DNA of 64,000 bases from Natronorubrum daqingense (GCF_001971705.1 NZ_CP019327.1:1984001-2048000); one strand, 5' to 3'; positions 36,717-47,043 are shown, counted from the first letter of the stretch. Program-made: numbers and translations. The notes: generated by a model from the letters alone, not told the origin.

Positions 36717-37756
36717 CGGACCACCTCGAGGACCGTTTCGAGGACGAACGAGTCGAGTGCGAGCAAGAGGGGAGACGAGCCGGAAAGTTCGTACTCGAGC
36801 GCGTCGCCCTCGAGCGCCCTCGTCACGGCGAGTGCGAGGACGATCGCGGCGACGATCGCGACGACGCCGGCCGTGGCGACGACTCGAACCGCGCGCCGGC
36901 CGTCCTCGAGAGTCGGCAAGTCGGCGTGCGGGTTCAGGTCGTACACGCCGGGCTTCGTGAGTCGGACCGAGAGGACGCAGGCGAGCGTCGCCATCGGCCA
37001 CCCGGAGTTCGGCGACGGCGGGGCGCGTGCCCAGCGTCGAGCGTCATCGAGGGCGAACGCGTTACGTCCAGCGATCGCAATCGTGAGCGCCGCGAATCGA
37101 GCCGGAATCCACATGACGAGATCGTCGAGCAGTGCGCTCGCGGTGCCGTGGGGTTTCGACGGGTAGCCGAGCATCGAGTCCAGAGTGTTGACGCCCTTGA
37201 CCCACGCGGCGGCGGCGGCCGCAGCCGGCAGCGAAATCGGTGCCAGGAGTGCGAACGGCAAGAGCGGGGCGATCAGCCCGTCCGCGAGGTTCTCACTGAC
37301 GCTCTCGACGGCCGCGCTCCGGAGCTCGGCAGCCGAGAGATCGGTGGTATCCCGACCGACGAGCCCGCGAATCTGGTCGCGGGCTGGGTCGAGGGCGTCG
37401 GGTTCGCCGTCGGTGGCTGGTTCCGTCGCGTCGACGACCGTTCGCGTCAACTCGAGCAGCGAGCGGAGGCTCGTCGAAACGAAGAGCACGACGGCGGCGG
37501 CGACGGTTCCGAGAAAGGGCGAGTACGCGAGGAGGGCGAGCACGATCGTTCCGGCGAGCAACGCTGGCGCCAACGGTGCGAAGAGTGCGATCGCGACGCC
37601 GACCAGTCGCTGGCCGCGTTCGCTCTCGGCGTCGGTGCGATCGAGTCGCGCGACGAGACGGCCGAACCAGGCCACGGGATGGAGCGCGTTCGGTGGTTCG
37701 CCGATCAGGGTGTCGAGGCTGAACGCCAGCACGAACAACGCGATCGTCGTCAACAT
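36713..37756 (-). CDS. cbiB: Cobalamin biosynthesis protein CbiB (adenosylcobinamide-phosphate synthase)
   Basis: Attaches aminopropanol (phosphate) to cobyric acid. 347 aa membrane protein from ATG 37756. N-terminal helix FSLDTLIGEPPNALHPVAWFGR is the family motif, followed by ESVSENLADGLIAPL and WVKGVNTLDSMLGYPSKPH. Ends at GTGA with cobS. Extension to 37969 is shadow of the upstream gene. Confidence 0.92.
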   Translation of the reverse strand: MLTTIALFVLAFSLDTLIGEPPNALHPVAWFGRLVARLDRTDAESERGQRLVGVAIALFAPLAPALLAGTIVLALLAYSPFLGTVAAAVVLFVSTSLRSLLELTRTVVDATEPATDGEPDALDPARDQIRGLVGRDTTDLSAAELRSAAVESVSENLADGLIAPLLPFALLAPISLPAAAAAAAWVKGVNTLDSMLGYPSKPHGTASALLDDLVMWIPARFAALTIAIAGRNAFALDDARRWARAPPSPNSGWPMATLACVLSVRLTKPGVYDLNPHADLPTLEDGRRAVRVVATAGVVAIVAAIVLALAVTRALEGDALEYELSGSSPLLLALDSFVLETVLEVVR

Positions 37757-37847
37757 CCCAGCCACCGGGAGTTTGCGTCGGTCGACGACGAGTCGCGTTC
37801 TCGAGTCGGTTCCGTCGAACGCGTCGTGTCTTCGATAGTCGTCGGCG

Positions 37848-38483
37848 TCATGACTTCGGTGATCGTCGTGTCGCCAGTGCCGCCGGAATCGTCTCGAGCG
37901 GGTGTTCCTCGAGCAACAGCGGCGTTCCGTCGACGGTCTCGACGCCGCCGTCCGCGTCTGCGTCGTCACCGATGTGAATCAGGTTGGATGGAGGAGTCTC
38001 GAGGTGGGACGCGGTGAGTTCGAAAATCTGGGGCGCGGGCTTTCGCCAGCCACAGCCGACGCTCGTGACGATGGCGTCGAAGTCCGATCGGTCGAACGCG
38101 GAGCGAACGAGCGTGCGACCGACCAGTTCGGGAACGCTGCAGTTCGAGCAGATCGCAACCGGCCCGTAGTCGCGGGCGGCCTCGACGGCAGCCTCGGCCC
38201 CGTCTCTGGTCTCGACCGTCGGATCGAACGCGGAGACGACCGCCCGACGCGGCGCGTTTCCGTCGAAGTCGACGCCGCGACTCGCGAGCGCTCTCGAGAC
38301 GTGTGCCGGGAGCGGTATCTCCGCGCCCTCGGGGGCGTCCACGTGGGCCTCCGCGTACGCGTCGGCCCAGTCGTCGGGGACGGTCACGTCGCGAGCCTCG
38401 AGTTCGGCCGCGACGGCGGCGGCTGGATCGGCTGGCTTCTCGGCGCTGACGAGCGTCCCGAAGAGGTCGAACGATACTCCCAC
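37848..38483 (-). CDS. HAD family hydrolase heading the cobamide operon
   Basis: 211 aa haloacid-dehalogenase-like phosphatase: motif I FDLFGTLV (D6, although the usual second Asp is replaced within DLFGT), motif II CSNCS near residue 110, motif III K in GWRKPAPQIFEL and motif IV IGDDADADGG. In many cobamide pathways a phosphatase (CobC/CobZ) removes the phosphate from alpha-ribazole phosphate or cobalamin phosphate; none is otherwise present here, so this HAD protein is a candidate for that job. 91 nt before cbiB. Inference only. Confidence 0.85.
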   Translation of the reverse strand: MGVSFDLFGTLVSAEKPADPAAAVAAELEARDVTVPDDWADAYAEAHVDAPEGAEIPLPAHVSRALASRGVDFDGNAPRRAVVSAFDPTVETRDGAEAAVEAARDYGPVAICSNCSVPELVGRTLVRSAFDRSDFDAIVTSVGCGWRKPAPQIFELTASHLETPPSNLIHIGDDADADGGVETVDGTPLLLEEHPLETIPAALATRRSPKS

Positions 38484-38685
38484 GGCTATGTGACTAGCCC
38501 AATCTACCTTTAATTTCGCGGTTAGCTACCGCTGGGTATCCGGCGATGAATCCGTCTCGAACAGGATGAGACTCGAGAGTGCAGCGGGGTGGACGGGCGA
38601 ACGGCGAGACGGTGGGAAGTACAGCGGAGCGAAAGTGAGTGCAGGGAAACGGCAGAGAGAATAACGGAGCGGAAGGGAGATTCGA

Positions 38686-39297
38686 TTACTCGCGGCGAGC
38701 GAACGCGAGGTTTCCGGAGATGTTCTTGATGTAGATCTCGACGACGTCGCCTTCCTCCGCGCCGGGGACGAAGATCGTGTACTTGCCTTTCTCGGCGACT
38801 CCGTCGCCCTTGCGGCCCGTGCCGGTGATCTCGACGGTGTAGGTCTTGCCCTCTTCGACGGCCTCGGCCTGTTGTTGCTGTTGGCTGCTCGAGGAGCGCT
38901 TCGTGACCGGGCGGAAGGCACCACAGGCGTCACAGCGAAGCATCGGGGTGCGATCCTCGCGGACGAGGCGCGTGTCCGGCAGGCCACACTCCGAACAGAG
39001 GACGTACTCGTCGACGTAGGCCTCGACGGCCATGTTGAAGTCCCGCTCGGAGAAGGTGCCGTTGTAGCGACCGCGGCCGTCCTCGAACTTGCCGCTGGTC
39101 CCCATTTCGCGCTGGATGAATCGGTGGAGGTGTTCGTCCTCTCGAGAGAGGACGTCCGCGATCTCGCCCAGGTTGGTAAATCGGGTGAACGCGCCGTCCT
39201 TTTGGGTCTGGGCGTCGGGAATCTGCAGTCGCTCTTCGCTGCCCGCGATGTCGGGTACGTCGTCCATCGCTCGATCGAGGCTCGCTTCGTAATCCAT
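38686..39297 (-). CDS. eif2b: Translation initiation factor aIF-2 beta with C-terminal TRAM domain
   Basis: Subunit of the initiator-tRNA carrier aIF-2. 203 aa from ATG 39297 (MDYEASLDRAMDDVP). Central aIF-2 beta domain with HLHRFIQREMGTSG, then the zinc ribbon (CSECGLPDT, CDACGAFRP), a Ser/Gln linker, and a TRAM domain (KTYTVEITGTGRKGDGVAEKG and ISGNLAFA) at residues about 145-203. The TRAM fusion is a known haloarchaeal form. Confidence 0.95.
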   Translation of the reverse strand: MDYEASLDRAMDDVPDIAGSEERLQIPDAQTQKDGAFTRFTNLGEIADVLSREDEHLHRFIQREMGTSGKFEDGRGRYNGTFSERDFNMAVEAYVDEYVLCSECGLPDTRLVREDRTPMLRCDACGAFRPVTKRSSSSQQQQQAEAVEEGKTYTVEITGTGRKGDGVAEKGKYTIFVPGAEEGDVVEIYIKNISGNLAFARRE

Positions 39298-39443
39298 ACG
39301 CGAAACCAGGCGACGGTGACGTAAATCCGTTCTGCTATCAGAATCGGGCGACTGAACGGCCCGTCGATAGCGTCCGGGGAGTGCCTCGAGCGAGTCTGGA
39401 CGACCCAGCGAGTAGTGGGTCCGGACAGCCACGACGGGGTGGC

Positions 39444-39830
39444 TTAGAGCGCGTCACCCCCGCGCTCGCTGGGAGAGCCCTGGGCCTCCTCGTCGAGACT
39501 CGAGAGGTCGCGTTCGGGATTGGCCTCGTTCGGACTACCGGCTTCGCCGGTGACCTCGCCGTGGACCGCCTCGCGGACCTCCTCGGGCGAGTCGTACTGC
39601 TCGCCGGCCAGTCGGTCGAAGACGCTGCCGAGGGACTCGGTTTCGTTGGGCATATCCACGGGATCGGTCGCGTACTCCGCGGCGAGTTCCTCGCTCGAGA
39701 CGGGATACTCGAGACTGCCAAGGTCGCGTTCGACGGACTCGAGGATGGATTCGGCGCTGTCGGCGCGCTCTGCTTGTCGGGACTCGGCGCGATCCTGTGC
39801 GCGGTCGCGGCTCGGGCCGTCGTTGCTCAT
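39444..39830 (-). CDS. DUF5789 family haloarchaeal protein
   Basis: 128 aa, strongly acidic and soluble. The first 25 residues are Arg/Ala/Asp-rich; the middle SLEYPVSSEELAAEYATDPVDMPNETESLGSVFDRL matches the DUF5789 pattern (Y.V...EL...Y....L.LP.G.E.L.DVL), then an acidic, Ser/Glu-rich tail. Function unknown. Alone between aIF-2 beta and the pilins. Confidence 0.75.
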   Translation of the reverse strand: MSNDGPSRDRAQDRAESRQAERADSAESILESVERDLGSLEYPVSSEELAAEYATDPVDMPNETESLGSVFDRLAGEQYDSPEEVREAVHGEVTGEAGSPNEANPERDLSSLDEEAQGSPSERGGDAL

Positions 39831-40571
39831 GTGCGTGGCTATCTCGAGCGGAGGGAAAAGCGACTGGCCTGTGTTCGCCTGTCGGATCGTGGGTTCGGGG
39901 AGTCGTCGGCTCTCGTCGGTTCCAGATCGTGTTCACTCGGGGAACCGGGTTGGGCGAGACTCGAGCGGACGGGATTGGTCTCGAGCGGTCGCACGCGAGT
40001 GGGGTGGCCAGCGGGACTCGAGCACCGGCGCTAATCGGTCGGCGCTCGAGCGCGGGCGGTCCGGCGAGAATTCGGCTCGGACACAAAGGCGTTGTGGCCG
40101 GAAACGACGGTTTCGCGTACGATTTAGGCCATTTTGGTTGAGAGAAACCCCCTGGGAACGGGCTCGATGGGACCCGTTCAACCCGTCCTTGGAAGCTTCA
40201 CAGAGCGTTTATTCCGGGCCGACTCGCTGAGCAATCAGAAACGGTGTGTCTCGACTGAGGAATCGGTTCTCGCGACCCCATCGCTCGAGACGGGGTATTT
40301 CGACCACCTGAGGGACTTCAAGGCAGTGCTGGAACCGCTCCACGGTCGCCTGATTCTCAACTCTGAAAGTCACATCAGGTAGATAGACTTTCACGATACT
40401 GTACTTATTTATGCACTTACTGCCGACAGTTGCTCGAGCACCAACTGCGAACGGTACGGATGGCTGACGTGTGCTAACGACGAGGTGGTGTGGTAATCAC
40501 CCGCGGTGGGCACGCGAGGGACGGGTCCCTCGAGACGAAGCGTTCGGGCTGTTCCGGGTGCGTGACAAACC
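39831..40571. other. Long intergenic region before the pilins
   Basis: About 740 bases. Short open frames show no family signal. An A/T-rich sequence CTTATTTATGC at 40403-40413 could be the promoter for the pilin pair, which would leave a leader of roughly 135 nt. GC falls toward the pilin genes. Confidence 0.5.
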
Positions 40572-41033
40572 ATGGATTTGAAAGAATACCGAAACAAGTT
40601 AGTCGGCAACGAGGAGGAGCGTGCTGTCTCCCCGGTTATCGGCGTTGTATTGATGGTCGCAATTACCGTGATCCTGGCTGCCGTGATCGCAGCGTTCGTG
40701 ATGGATATGGGCGATGATATGGGTGAATCTGCACCTGCGCCATCGATGGACGTTGAGGAAGGCGCTGGCGAGAACATCACTATCAATCACGAAGGCGGAG
40801 ATAGTCTAGAAGCTGGGGATATTACAGTACAGATTGATGGTGGAGAAGTAGGTGATGATGACCTCTATGAAAGCGATAGTGAAGAGGATTCTCTAGCGAC
40901 TGACGACGAAATCTCTGCTGGAGGGCAAATTGTCGTAGATAGTGACGCTAATGAGTATGGTGAGCATGAAGGAGATGAGCTACAAGTCATTCACGAGCCA
41001 AGTGACAGCATTGTCTACGATACTGAAATATAA
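40572..41033 (+). CDS. Type IV pilin (first of a tandem pair)
   Basis: 153 aa. N-terminus [30 protein letters not shown] is the DUF1628-type prepilin signal: cleavage is expected just before SPVIG, by a PibD-type peptidase, followed by the hydrophobic assembly helix. The rest is very acidic (Asp/Glu/Gly-rich). The second pilin begins 18 nt downstream. Possible surface adhesion pilus subunit; pilus genes other than these are not in the window. Confidence 0.9.
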   Translation: MDLKEYRNKLVGNEEERAVSPVIGVVLMVAITVILAAVIAAFVMDMGDDMGESAPAPSMDVEEGAGENITINHEGGDSLEAGDITVQIDGGEVGDDDLYESDSEEDSLATDDEISAGGQIVVDSDANEYGEHEGDELQVIHEPSDSIVYDTEI

Positions 41034-41051
41034 CTCAAACGCCATAAAATA

Positions 41052-41588
41052 ATGAATCTGAAAAAATGTCGTAATAAGTTGGTTGGAAGCGAGGAAGAAC
41101 GAGCAGTCTCCCCAGTCATTGGCGTTGTGTTAATGGTTGCAATCACCGTTATCCTGGCCGCCGTGATCGCGGCGTTCGTGATGGATATGGGTGACGATAT
41201 GGGAGAATCAGCGCCGAATGCGAACTTCGAATTCGAGGAAAATACGAGTTGGGACTTCGACGAAGCGGGAGAGGGTGACAGTGTTGGAACACTTAGCCAC
41301 GATGGCGGTGACGCAGTAGATACCAGTAATATCGAAATTCAGATTAGTGGTGACATTGATTCTGACATAGCCCTTAACTCGAGTAATGACTTTGGCGACG
41401 AAGACAAGGACATAAAACTCGAAACAGATGTCAATGATGATGATGATATTAGCACTGGGGCGTCGTTTGACCTCGTGAACAACGATACTGGCCAAGGCGA
41501 ATTCGATGACGAAGATGATGAATATGAGTTGACCATCATTCACGAGTCGAGTGACAGTATTATCTTCGATACTGAATTCGAGTTGTAA
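41052..41588 (+). CDS. Type IV pilin (second of a tandem pair)
   Basis: 178 aa. Same prepilin signal and helix as its neighbour (starts [26 protein letters not shown] in two-part match), with the first 57 residues almost identical in protein and close in DNA. The centre differs and is longer, while the C-terminus ([17 protein letters not shown]) resembles the other copy. A recent tandem duplication with a divergent middle. Lower GC than the core. Confidence 0.9.
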   Translation: MNLKKCRNKLVGSEEERAVSPVIGVVLMVAITVILAAVIAAFVMDMGDDMGESAPNANFEFEENTSWDFDEAGEGDSVGTLSHDGGDAVDTSNIEIQISGDIDSDIALNSSNDFGDEDKDIKLETDVNDDDDISTGASFDLVNNDTGQGEFDDEDDEYELTIIHESSDSIIFDTEFEL

Positions 41589-42030
41589 ACTCTCACCCGA
41601 CTTAATCGTCTTCTAATATTTTCATCCGAATATAACCCTAAAGGATGAGCACTAACGAATAACACGAAACGTCATTATTTGATTTAGCCAAGCAGTATCA
41701 TCGAACAATTACTGTAGTGAACTCCCTTCATCACCTTTCTACCAAGCCTCGGTCACTATCTTCCTCGAGTCTGCGCCGTTAGTCAAAATCTGTAGCCGTA
41801 GACGGTGAACAGAACGGTTCGCGCCCAGAAGGGCTTCTCAACCATTCGATGAGAGAACTCTGCTAACACAAGACGAACACATACCGAGAAAGAACAAGAG
41901 GTTGACATATACACCCCATGCAGAAACGGGGTCCTCGAGTCCGCTACCACTACCCAACCCAAATGCCTTATTAGCTTATCAATTTCAAGAAGACATTTAA
42001 CGTCCAGTGATACTCTCTGTAGACAACTAA
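41589..42030. other. A/T-rich intergenic region before the surface protease
   Basis: About 440 bases without a gene. Lower GC than the flanks. A short hairpin-capable sequence ACCCC...GGGGT lies near 41,916-41,933. Probably holds the pilin terminator and the promoter of the protease gene. Confidence 0.5.
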
Positions 42031-45000
42031 ATGCGAGTTGGCGGTCTTGGAATCACCTGTTTGATTCTCATCATCCTGTTAGGTGGAGTAACCGGCGTCG
42101 TCGGTAGCGACGCGTTAGAACTGAACGACAACGAGTCCGAACTGGATTCGGGTGGCCACGATATCGAGATCGACGCCGCACTCGAGGACAGCGACGGCGA
42201 AACGACCGTCCTCGTACACCTCGAGGACCGACCCGACGCCGCGGTGCAGGCGACGACCGACGAACACCAGGTCGAGTCGATGCAATCGCACGCGAACGAC
42301 ACGCAGACGCCGTTCGAGCGATTCGCCGCGGGCAATCCACACGTCGAAATCGAACGCCAGTATTGGGTCACGAACGCCGCACTGGTCACCGTGGATACCG
42401 ATCGCGTGCCACTCGAGCGACTCGGAACGGTCGATCACGTCACCGACATTCACGACAACTTCGAGGTGGAAAGCCACCACACCACCGCGCCGACGGACGA
42501 AGCGACGGTATGTAACGAAACCGACGACAACGAGACCGTCGACGGCCCCAATTCCGAGCCGGACGACGAGGTGACCCCACACACCGGAGACCACACCTGG
42601 GGTCTCGAGCAGATCGACGCCCCCAACGCGTGGGAGACCTTCGATACCCGCGGCGAGGGCTCGAGCGTCGCCGTCCTCGACACTGGCGTCGACGGTGACC
42701 ACCCGGACATCGATATCGACGACGAGAACTGGCGGGATTTCGACGACGAACCTACCAGCGACCCCCACGATTACGATAGCCACGGCACCCACGTCAGCGG
42801 CACCGTCGCCGGCGGAAACGAGAGCGGCGAATCCATCGGCGTCGCACCCGAGGCGGAGTTACTCCACGGGGCGGTCCTGACCAACTGCGATAATGGGGCG
42901 TGTTCGGGCACCGTCGGCCAAATCTTAGACGGGATGGAGTGGGCGCTCGAGGAAGACGCCGACGTCATCAGTCTGAGCCTGGGGTCGGACGGCTACACGG
43001 ACCTGTACATCGACCCCATCCGAAACGCCGAATCCGCCGGAACGCTCGTCGTCTCCTCGAGCGGAAACGACGGCCCGGACACGAGTGGGTCACCCGGAAA
43101 CGTCTACGAGGCGTTCAGCGTCGGCGCGTCTACTGAGGAGGGGGACATCGCGGGGTTCTCGAGTGGCGAAACGATCGACACGGAGAGTGACTGGGAGAGT
43201 GTTGCGCCCGACGACTGGCCGGAATCGTACACCGTCCCGGACGTCACCGCACCGGGTGAGGACATCACAAGCGCGGTACCCGTGGATCACCCGGAATTCG
43301 ACGACGAGTACAGATCGACGAGCGGAACCAGTATGGCCGCACCCCACGCCTCCGGGTCCGCAGCGATCGTCCAGTCGTCGACCGAAGACGAACGCTCGCC
43401 CGCAGAACTCCGGTCGACGCTCGAAGACACTGCGACTTCACTCGAGGAAGACGAGGAGAGAGCGGGTGCCGGACAGATCGACGTCTACGAAGCCGTGTTA
43501 CAGACGCTCGAGGACACCCTCGACCCCGAAATCGAGGTCGAAACAGCCCAGGTCGGCGAGTCGACGGCCGTCTCCGTCGAAGCCGATCACTCCTTCGAGT
43601 CCTACGACTGGGAAGTTGGCGGTGAATCCATCGACGAAGACGGATCCCAAATCGAACACACGTTCGACGAGGTGGGCGAGGAATCGATCGACGTGACCAT
43701 GTCGGACGGGTCAGACCTGGAACTGACGACGTCCACAGCGATCGACGTGATCGACGAACGCTCACCCACCGCGGCTCTCGAGGTCAACCGGACCGAGGAC
43801 GTCGAAGTAGGGATCGACGCTGTCGAATTCGATGCAAGCGAGTCGACGGACAACGACGGAATCGCGGCGTACGAGTGGACGGTCGACGGCGACCGTCTCT
43901 CGAATACGACGGATCCGACTATCGAACACACGTTCGACGAACCTGGAACGCACTCCGTAACCGTCACTGCGGTCGACGAATCAGGGAACGAGAACACGAC
44001 ATCGGTCCCCGTCGACGTCGTGGACACGACCGATCCCACACCGGCGCTAGACGCGCCGGGGAACGTCAGCGCCGACTGGGACGCGTCGTTCGATGCGAGC
44101 GATTCGACCGATAATCACGAGATAGACACCTACACGTGGGACTTCGACGACGGAACGACGACGACCACGACAGATGCCGTCGAAAATCACTCGTTCGACG
44201 ATGTCGGTTCGCACACGGTGAACGTAACCGCCGTCGACCCGAGCGGAAACATTGCTGTCGTCGAAGAAACGATTCAGGTCCACGATCCACCGTCGGTTTC
44301 TCTCACAGAGCCTGCGAACGACACGGTGACGAACGAGTCGAACGTCACCGTCGAGTACGACCTCGAGAACACGAACGTGGCGGATGCAGCCGGCGTCGAA
44401 CATCGAGTACTCGACGCGAATAGCACCGACGACGGTGCCGACGAGTGGACGGACGGCGATTTCACTGAAACGGGCACGTCGAACACCTCCACGTTCGCCG
44501 CGACCACTGGCGACCTGGACGATGGGACCTACGAAGTCGAACTTCGCCTGGTCGACGAGGAGGGAACGCCGCTACCTCACGAGAACGCAACTGACAGTCG
44601 GACCGTGACCGTCGACACGACCCCACCGACCGTCACCCTCGACGTCGACCCGGCTGACGAGAGTTACGACGAAATTGGTTCAGCAAATCCAGCGTCGATA
44701 AACGTGAACGCCACGGACGAGAATCTCGAATCGACAACGGTCGCAATCACTCCCGTCGATGAAGACACGGAAGACACGGAAGACACGGAAGCGGCGGTCA
44801 AGAAGTGGGACCGAAGCGACGCAACCGGCGGGGAGGAATCGACAGCGATCGAGTGGCCCGCGACTGACTCGAGCGACGAACCGGTCGACAGCGGAAACTA
44901 CACGATCACGCTCTCAGCGACCGATACAGCTGGCAACGAAAACGCCACGTCGGAAACGGTGACTGTCGACACCGATGACCCAACTCTTTCGTTCGAAACC

Positions 45001-46893
45001 ATCGTCGACGAATCGAGCGACGAATCGGGAGAGGTCGTCCACGCGAACGACTCGAGTGAGATAACGGTAACAGGGAAGACGACCGACGGCGGAAGTACCA
45101 CGGGGTCCGTCTCCGATGTGTCAGTGACCCTCGAGTCGACAGACACGACGTACCGACACGAAGTCCCCGCTGAATACGACAAAGCCACCCACGAGTGGGA
45201 CGCGACGATCGAAGCCGCCGACATCCCGGACGACGGCCGGTACGTACTCGCCGCTACCACGGAGGACTCGGCGAACAATACGGTTCGAGAGCGCGCTGAC
45301 GGGCCGGAAGTGGACATCGACCGAACCTCGCCAACGTTGACCGCAGTAGTATCCGACGTCGACGACGCTGAAGCGGTGGTGGACGTCCACTCGAGCGAAG
45401 CACTCGACGGAGATCCGACGGTCGACGTAACTGACGCCGACGGGACGAACACGACGGTCGAGAATCTCACGCAGGAGTCCGAGCACCAGTGGAATGGCTC
45501 GATCGACGTCGATCCAGACGGCCGTTACGACCTGACGGCGTCCGGTACCGATCTCGCCGGAAACGCCGGGAACGAAACGACGACGGTGTCGCTCGAGACG
45601 GACCCAACGACGGACGACGGAACGGTGACCATCTACAACGAGCAATCGGGTGCCTTCCTCACGATGAACGCGACGGAAGACGTTTCAGCGTCGCCCCTCG
45701 CCCTCTCAGAGACCGACACCGCACCGACCGATCTCGACTCGAGTCGACTCGGTGTGGAGTTTCTGACCGCCGGAGCAGGTGACGCATTAGACAGAAACAT
45801 GGAGAACGCGACGATTGGGATTCCGACCGACGAAGCGCAACTCCCGGAGGGAGTCAGTGTCGACGACGATACCGTTGGGTTACAACAGTACGACGAAGAG
45901 ACCGGCCAGTGGGATGAACGGAGTGTCGACGTAGAATCGTTCGAAAACGGCCAGGGACCAGTTGGTAGTCCCGACTCGGTCGATGGTGAGTACTGGATTG
46001 CAACCGTTGACGACGTGTCGACGTACGGGATTACGGTCGAAGACACCAGTTCGCCGAATTTTGTCGAGAGCGTACCGGAAGACGGAACCACGATTGACGA
46101 AGCCGAGGAGACGGCGACCATCGAGTTCGCGTACGAAGATAACGTCACCGGGATCGACGCCTCCTCGGTCGACCTCTCCGTCACTCAAGAAGAGGGGTCG
46201 TCGACTGCTCTCACAGACGACGACGCGACGCAGATCACCACTACCGAAACCGTTCACGAAGACTTCGACGTCGAGGCCAACTCGACGTACACTGCAACAC
46301 TCACCGTTTCCGACCACGCCGGTAACGAAGCCGGCCCCGACGACGGGTTCGAAACGACGTTCGACGTTGCCCCAGAAGACGACGGCGATGACGATGATGA
46401 CGATGATGACGATAGCGGTGGCGGTGGTGGCGGCATGCTCCCACCAACTCCGGACGAGACGGACGACGACGATGACGGTCCCTCGGCGGAGATAACCATC
46501 GACCCGGAGACGGCAACCGTAGACGACGAGGTAACGTTCTCGGCGAGTGACTCTTCGTACGACGGCGGCGAACTTGCAGACTATACCTGGGAAATCGACG
46601 GAGAGACGTACGACGGAGAAACGGTGACCGAGCGCTTCTCAGCGGGCGGAACGGTCGACATCCACCTCGAGGTCGCTACTCACGCGGGCAATAGTGATCG
46701 CGTGACGGACACGCTATCGGTCGACGAAGCTGATTCACCCGATTCCGATGCTGACGATAATGAAGCCACCGCCGACGATGAAGGAGACGATACCGGTTCG
46801 GACGACGATAGTGACGATGGTGTCCCAGGTTTCGGCGCGGTGAGTGCGATCGTCTCGTTGCTCGCTGTGATAGCCCTATTCAAACGGCGATAA
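42031..46893 (+). CDS. Large surface-anchored subtilisin-like serine protease with PGF-CTERM
   Basis: 1,620 aa. Signal peptide (LGITCLILIILLGGVTGV), inhibitor-I9-like propeptide (about 50-150), then the S8 protease domain: catalytic triad D217 in VAVLDTGVDGDHPD, H251 in HGTHVSG, S434 in GTSMAAPHASG, and oxyanion N346 in SSSGNDGPD. The rest holds tandem Ig/PKD-like domains (three or more, with DPT.. and DASDSTDN patterns), an Asp-rich and Gly-rich linker near residue 1,455-1,475, a last PKD domain and an acidic tail. The C-terminus VPGFGAVSAIVSLLAVIALFKRR fits a PGF-CTERM archaeosortase signal, so the protein should be lipid-anchored to the cell surface. Halolysin-like. Confidence 0.92.
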   Translation: MRVGGLGITCLILIILLGGVTGVVGSDALELNDNESELDSGGHDIEIDAALEDSDGETTVLVHLEDRPDAAVQATTDEHQVESMQSHANDTQTPFERFAAGNPHVEIERQYWVTNAALVTVDTDRVPLERLGTVDHVTDIHDNFEVESHHTTAPTDEATVCNETDDNETVDGPNSEPDDEVTPHTGDHTWGLEQIDAPNAWETFDTRGEGSSVAVLDTGVDGDHPDIDIDDENWRDFDDEPTSDPHDYDSHGTHVSGTVAGGNESGESIGVAPEAELLHGAVLTNCDNGACSGTVGQILDGMEWALEEDADVISLSLGSDGYTDLYIDPIRNAESAGTLVVSSSGNDGPDTSGSPGNVYEAFSVGASTEEGDIAGFSSGETIDTESDWESVAPDDWPESYTVPDVTAPGEDITSAVPVDHPEFDDEYRSTSGTSMAAPHASGSAAIVQSSTEDERSPAELRSTLEDTATSLEEDEERAGAGQIDVYEAVLQTLEDTLDPEIEVETAQVGESTAVSVEADHSFESYDWEVGGESIDEDGSQIEHTFDEVGEESIDVTMSDGSDLELTTSTAIDVIDERSPTAALEVNRTEDVEVGIDAVEFDASESTDNDGIAAYEWTVDGDRLSNTTDPTIEHTFDEPGTHSVTVTAVDESGNENTTSVPVDVVDTTDPTPALDAPGNVSADWDASFDASDSTDNHEIDTYTWDFDDGTTTTTTDAVENHSFDDVGSHTVNVTAVDPSGNIAVVEETIQVHDPPSVSLTEPANDTVTNESNVTVEYDLENTNVADAAGVEHRVLDANSTDDGADEWTDGDFTETGTSNTSTFAATTGDLDDGTYEVELRLVDEEGTPLPHENATDSRTVTVDTTPPTVTLDVDPADESYDEIGSANPASINVNATDENLESTTVAITPVDEDTEDTEDTEAAVKKWDRSDATGGEESTAIEWPATDSSDEPVDSGNYTITLSATDTAGNENATSETVTVDTDDPTLSFETIVDESSDESGEVVHANDSSEITVTGKTTDGGSTTGSVSDVSVTLESTDTTYRHEVPAEYDKATHEWDATIEAADIPDDGRYVLAATTEDSANNTVRERADGPEVDIDRTSPTLTAVVSDVDDAEAVVDVHSSEALDGDPTVDVTDADGTNTTVENLTQESEHQWNGSIDVDPDGRYDLTASGTDLAGNAGNETTTVSLETDPTTDDGTVTIYNEQSGAFLTMNATEDVSASPLALSETDTAPTDLDSSRLGVEFLTAGAGDALDRNMENATIGIPTDEAQLPEGVSVDDDTVGLQQYDEETGQWDERSVDVESFENGQGPVGSPDSVDGEYWIATVDDVSTYGITVEDTSSPNFVESVPEDGTTIDEAEETATIEFAYEDNVTGIDASSVDLSVTQEEGSSTALTDDDATQITTTETVHEDFDVEANSTYTATLTVSDHAGNEAGPDDGFETTFDVAPEDDGDDDDDDDDDSGGGGGGMLPPTPDETDDDDDGPSAEITIDPETATVDDEVTFSASDSSYDGGELADYTWEIDGETYDGETVTERFSAGGTVDIHLEVATHAGNSDRVTDTLSVDEADSPDSDADDNEATADDEGDDTGSDDDSDDGVPGFGAVSAIVSLLAVIALFKRR

Positions 46894-47043
46894 GGAATGG
46901 ACTCGACAAGACAGCGTGTTGTTCGATCCACGTTTTTTGGTATATTTGGATGCGTTGTGCCTCTCGGTCGTTCTACGAGCGTTGAGGAGTAGGGAGTCTC
47001 GAGTTATCCGCCTTTAGACCGAGTTCACTCGAGAAGCGAAGTT

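Noticed and set aside
36704-38017. Plus-strand ORF of 437 aa over cbiB
   Set aside because: Antisense shadow of a high-GC gene, no motif.
40209-40394. Minus-strand ORF of 61 aa (MKVYLPDVTFRVEN...)
   Set aside because: It has a protein-like look, but no family match, and the A/T-rich box is too close to serve as its promoter.
44761-44790. Short tandem repeat GAAGACACG (three copies) in the protease gene
   Set aside because: In-frame, tiny, and encodes an acidic linker; ordinary coding repeat.
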